From Ruegeria marina (GTDB lineage Bacteria > Pseudomonadota > Alphaproteobacteria > Rhodobacterales > Rhodobacteraceae): a stretch of 64,000 bases of DNA. This document shows, piece by piece, positions 63,173-64,000 of this stretch. Location of the stretch: NCBI RefSeq assembly GCF_900101475.1, contig NZ_FMZV01000002.1:395330-459329 (forward strand), in the 5' to 3' direction. The notes below the pieces were generated by a model. It searched no databases, had not been told where the DNA came from, and saw nothing but the letters and a program-made list of their open reading frames with translations. Position numbers and translations under genes: made by a program. Each line of letters starts with the position of its first letter. Within the stretch, counting starts at the first letter, position 1.

Positions 63173-63868
63173 TCATCCGGCGACCGAAAAGTGGTAGGCA
63201 GCGCAGGGTTGATGTAAGACCACACGTCCATCGACTGTTTCCGCGACACGCTCGTATGTAGCAGCCATTTCGGCAGCAACGGCATCATACGCCCGGGTTC
63301 GGTCAGGATCTGGCAATACTATCTTTTCCAGAAAGACCTCAAAGGTTGGATATTCGCGGGTCAGGACATATTCCCGTTTGTTCACGAGCTCAAAACCTCG
63401 ATCACGGTCGAGCCCGTTCAACAACTGGTGCGATCTGGTCCGGACATGCGTTTCGTCTTCAACCATCCGGACGACGTCAAACATGGTTCCATAGGGGTAT
63501 GGCTCTACAATATGTAGGCGCCCGGAACTCTTTAGAACTCGTCGAATTTCCCGAAAGGTGGCAGATTGAAAGTCGGACGGCACGTGATGAAGCGAGAAAA
63601 ACATCCCGACCAAGTCAGCAGCGCCCGAGCTTAGCGGTAGTTTTTCAGCGGCGCCAAGTTTGACCTGGATGCTGCTCGGCAGGTTCTCCCTCGCCTTAGC
63701 GACTTTTCTGGGATCGATCTCGATTGCAGTGACCTTGGCGCCCACAGCATGCAATTGGCGTGAATAGATGCCGTCACCTGCCCCAACATCGACAACGTGA
63801 ACCCCTTGCAGCGGGTACAAAGATTTTAGGTGTTCGATATGGGACATCATTGCCTTTTGGAGTGGCAT
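63173..63868 (-). CDS. SAM-dependent methyltransferase (class I), possibly 5-prime truncated
   Basis: A 231-residue class I methyltransferase. Motif I is HVVDVGAGDGIYSRQL (about 24-39). The acidic end of strand 2 lies in VTAIEIDPRKV (about 46-56). The post-motif region is LPLSSGAADLVGMFFSLHHV (about 78-97), and LKSSGRLHIVEPYPYG (about 112-127) follows. ATG 63868 has no ribosome site and lies about 40 bases from the IS5-type element end, so an original start farther upstream may have been lost. The substrate is unknown. Confidence 0.8.
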   Translation of the reverse strand: MPLQKAMMSHIEHLKSLYPLQGVHVVDVGAGDGIYSRQLHAVGAKVTAIEIDPRKVAKARENLPSSIQVKLGAAEKLPLSSGAADLVGMFFSLHHVPSDFQSATFREIRRVLKSSGRLHIVEPYPYGTMFDVVRMVEDETHVRTRSHQLLNGLDRDRGFELVNKREYVLTREYPTFEVFLEKIVLPDPDRTRAYDAVAAEMAATYERVAETVDGRVVLHQPCAAYHFSVAG

Positions 63869-63910
63869 CTGGGTTTTGATACGATAGCACGAAAGCGGTA
63901 TTTTGTCTGC

Positions 63911-64000
63911 TAGGGTCAGGATTCATAACCAATAGATGACGGTCGCGGCGAGGGCGATGGCCGATAGGAACACCTCGGGGCATCGGTCATAGCGGGTCGC
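63911..64000 (-). mobile_element. IS5-family insertion sequence, one end
   Basis: The terminal sequence TAGGGTCAGGATTCATAACC, followed by a transposase C-terminus reading inward, marks the end of an IS5-family (IS427-like) element that continues past the window edge. The CTAG overlap at its border fits the short target duplications of that group. The exact border is uncertain by a few bases. Confidence 0.75.
63923..64000 (-). CDS. IS5-family transposase, C-terminal 25 residues
   Basis: Reading from the window edge, the frame ends ATRYDRCPEVFLSAIALAAT then VIYWL and stop (63923-63925). RYDrcPevFLSAIALAATVIYW is the well-known last segment of IS5/IS427-type transposases. The remainder lies outside the window. 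Confidence 0.85.
   Translation of the reverse strand, partial: ATRYDRCPEVFLSAIALAATVIYWL

Overview
The window reads as chromosomal DNA of a Rhodobacterales bacterium of the marine Roseobacter group, close to Ruegeria. The basis is inference from gene content: G+C-rich codon use, an ethylmalonyl-CoA pathway with ccr, ecm, mch and mcl2, a roseobacter-type LuxR/LuxI pair, an ectABC-ask ectoine operon, and TCA-cycle genes strung over about 20 kb (sdhCDAB, mdh, sucCD, sucAB, lpdA). No rRNA, tRNA or CRISPR array was recognised.

Layout. 0-5.4 kb: the end of a penicillin-binding-protein activator gene, glnD, murJ and a small Cys-containing Crp/Fnr-type regulator, all overlapping, then a DUF2892 membrane protein. 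5.4-13.1 kb: a rhomboid-fold protein lacking catalytic residues, trpS, a VOC protein, a branched-chain amino acid block (leucine dehydrogenase, Lrp, aminotransferase), a stress protein, a DsbA-like isomerase, nfuA, tsaB and rimI. 13.3-18.0 kb: a four-gene BMP-type nucleoside ABC transporter. 18.0-20.7 kb: two tandemly duplicated TauE/SafE permeases plus a TIGR02186 protein. 20.7-24.7 kb: SDR, RecD-like helicase, luxI, luxR and a 72-residue ORF overlapping luxR. 24.8-30.9 kb: ccr, an acyltransferase, ecm, an H-NS-like protein and deoD. 31-33.7 kb: DUF1989, ornithine/lysine decarboxylase and two small proteins. 33.8-54.6 kb: the TCA block, interrupted by the mcl2-NnrU-DUF1737-mch operon, a third TauE and a glycosyltransferase. 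54.6-61.7 kb: a class III cyclase, rpiB and the ectoine operon with a divergent MarR regulator. 61.8-64 kb: a decayed region with a transposase remnant, a truncated gene, a methyltransferase and the end of an IS5-family element.

The genes form a coherent central-carbon picture. Acetyl-CoA is assimilated through crotonyl-CoA carboxylase/reductase, ethylmalonyl-CoA mutase, mesaconyl-CoA hydratase and malyl-CoA thioesterase. Products enter the TCA cycle, encoded nearby by sdh, mdh, suc and lpdA.

Two regulatory patterns stand out. The sdhC and sucC promoters each carry a pair of TGTGATCACA-type palindromes with the same 11-bp spacer. The upstream regions of ccr, ecm and mcl2 share a GCCGC-NN-TGCAG element. 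Other points worth a look are the small ORF and palindrome ahead of luxR, a 63-bp nested inverted repeat between sucC and sucD, and the catalytically dead rhomboid. I found no clear evidence for a wholly new multi-gene system; the strongest candidates are these regulatory and small-gene signals.
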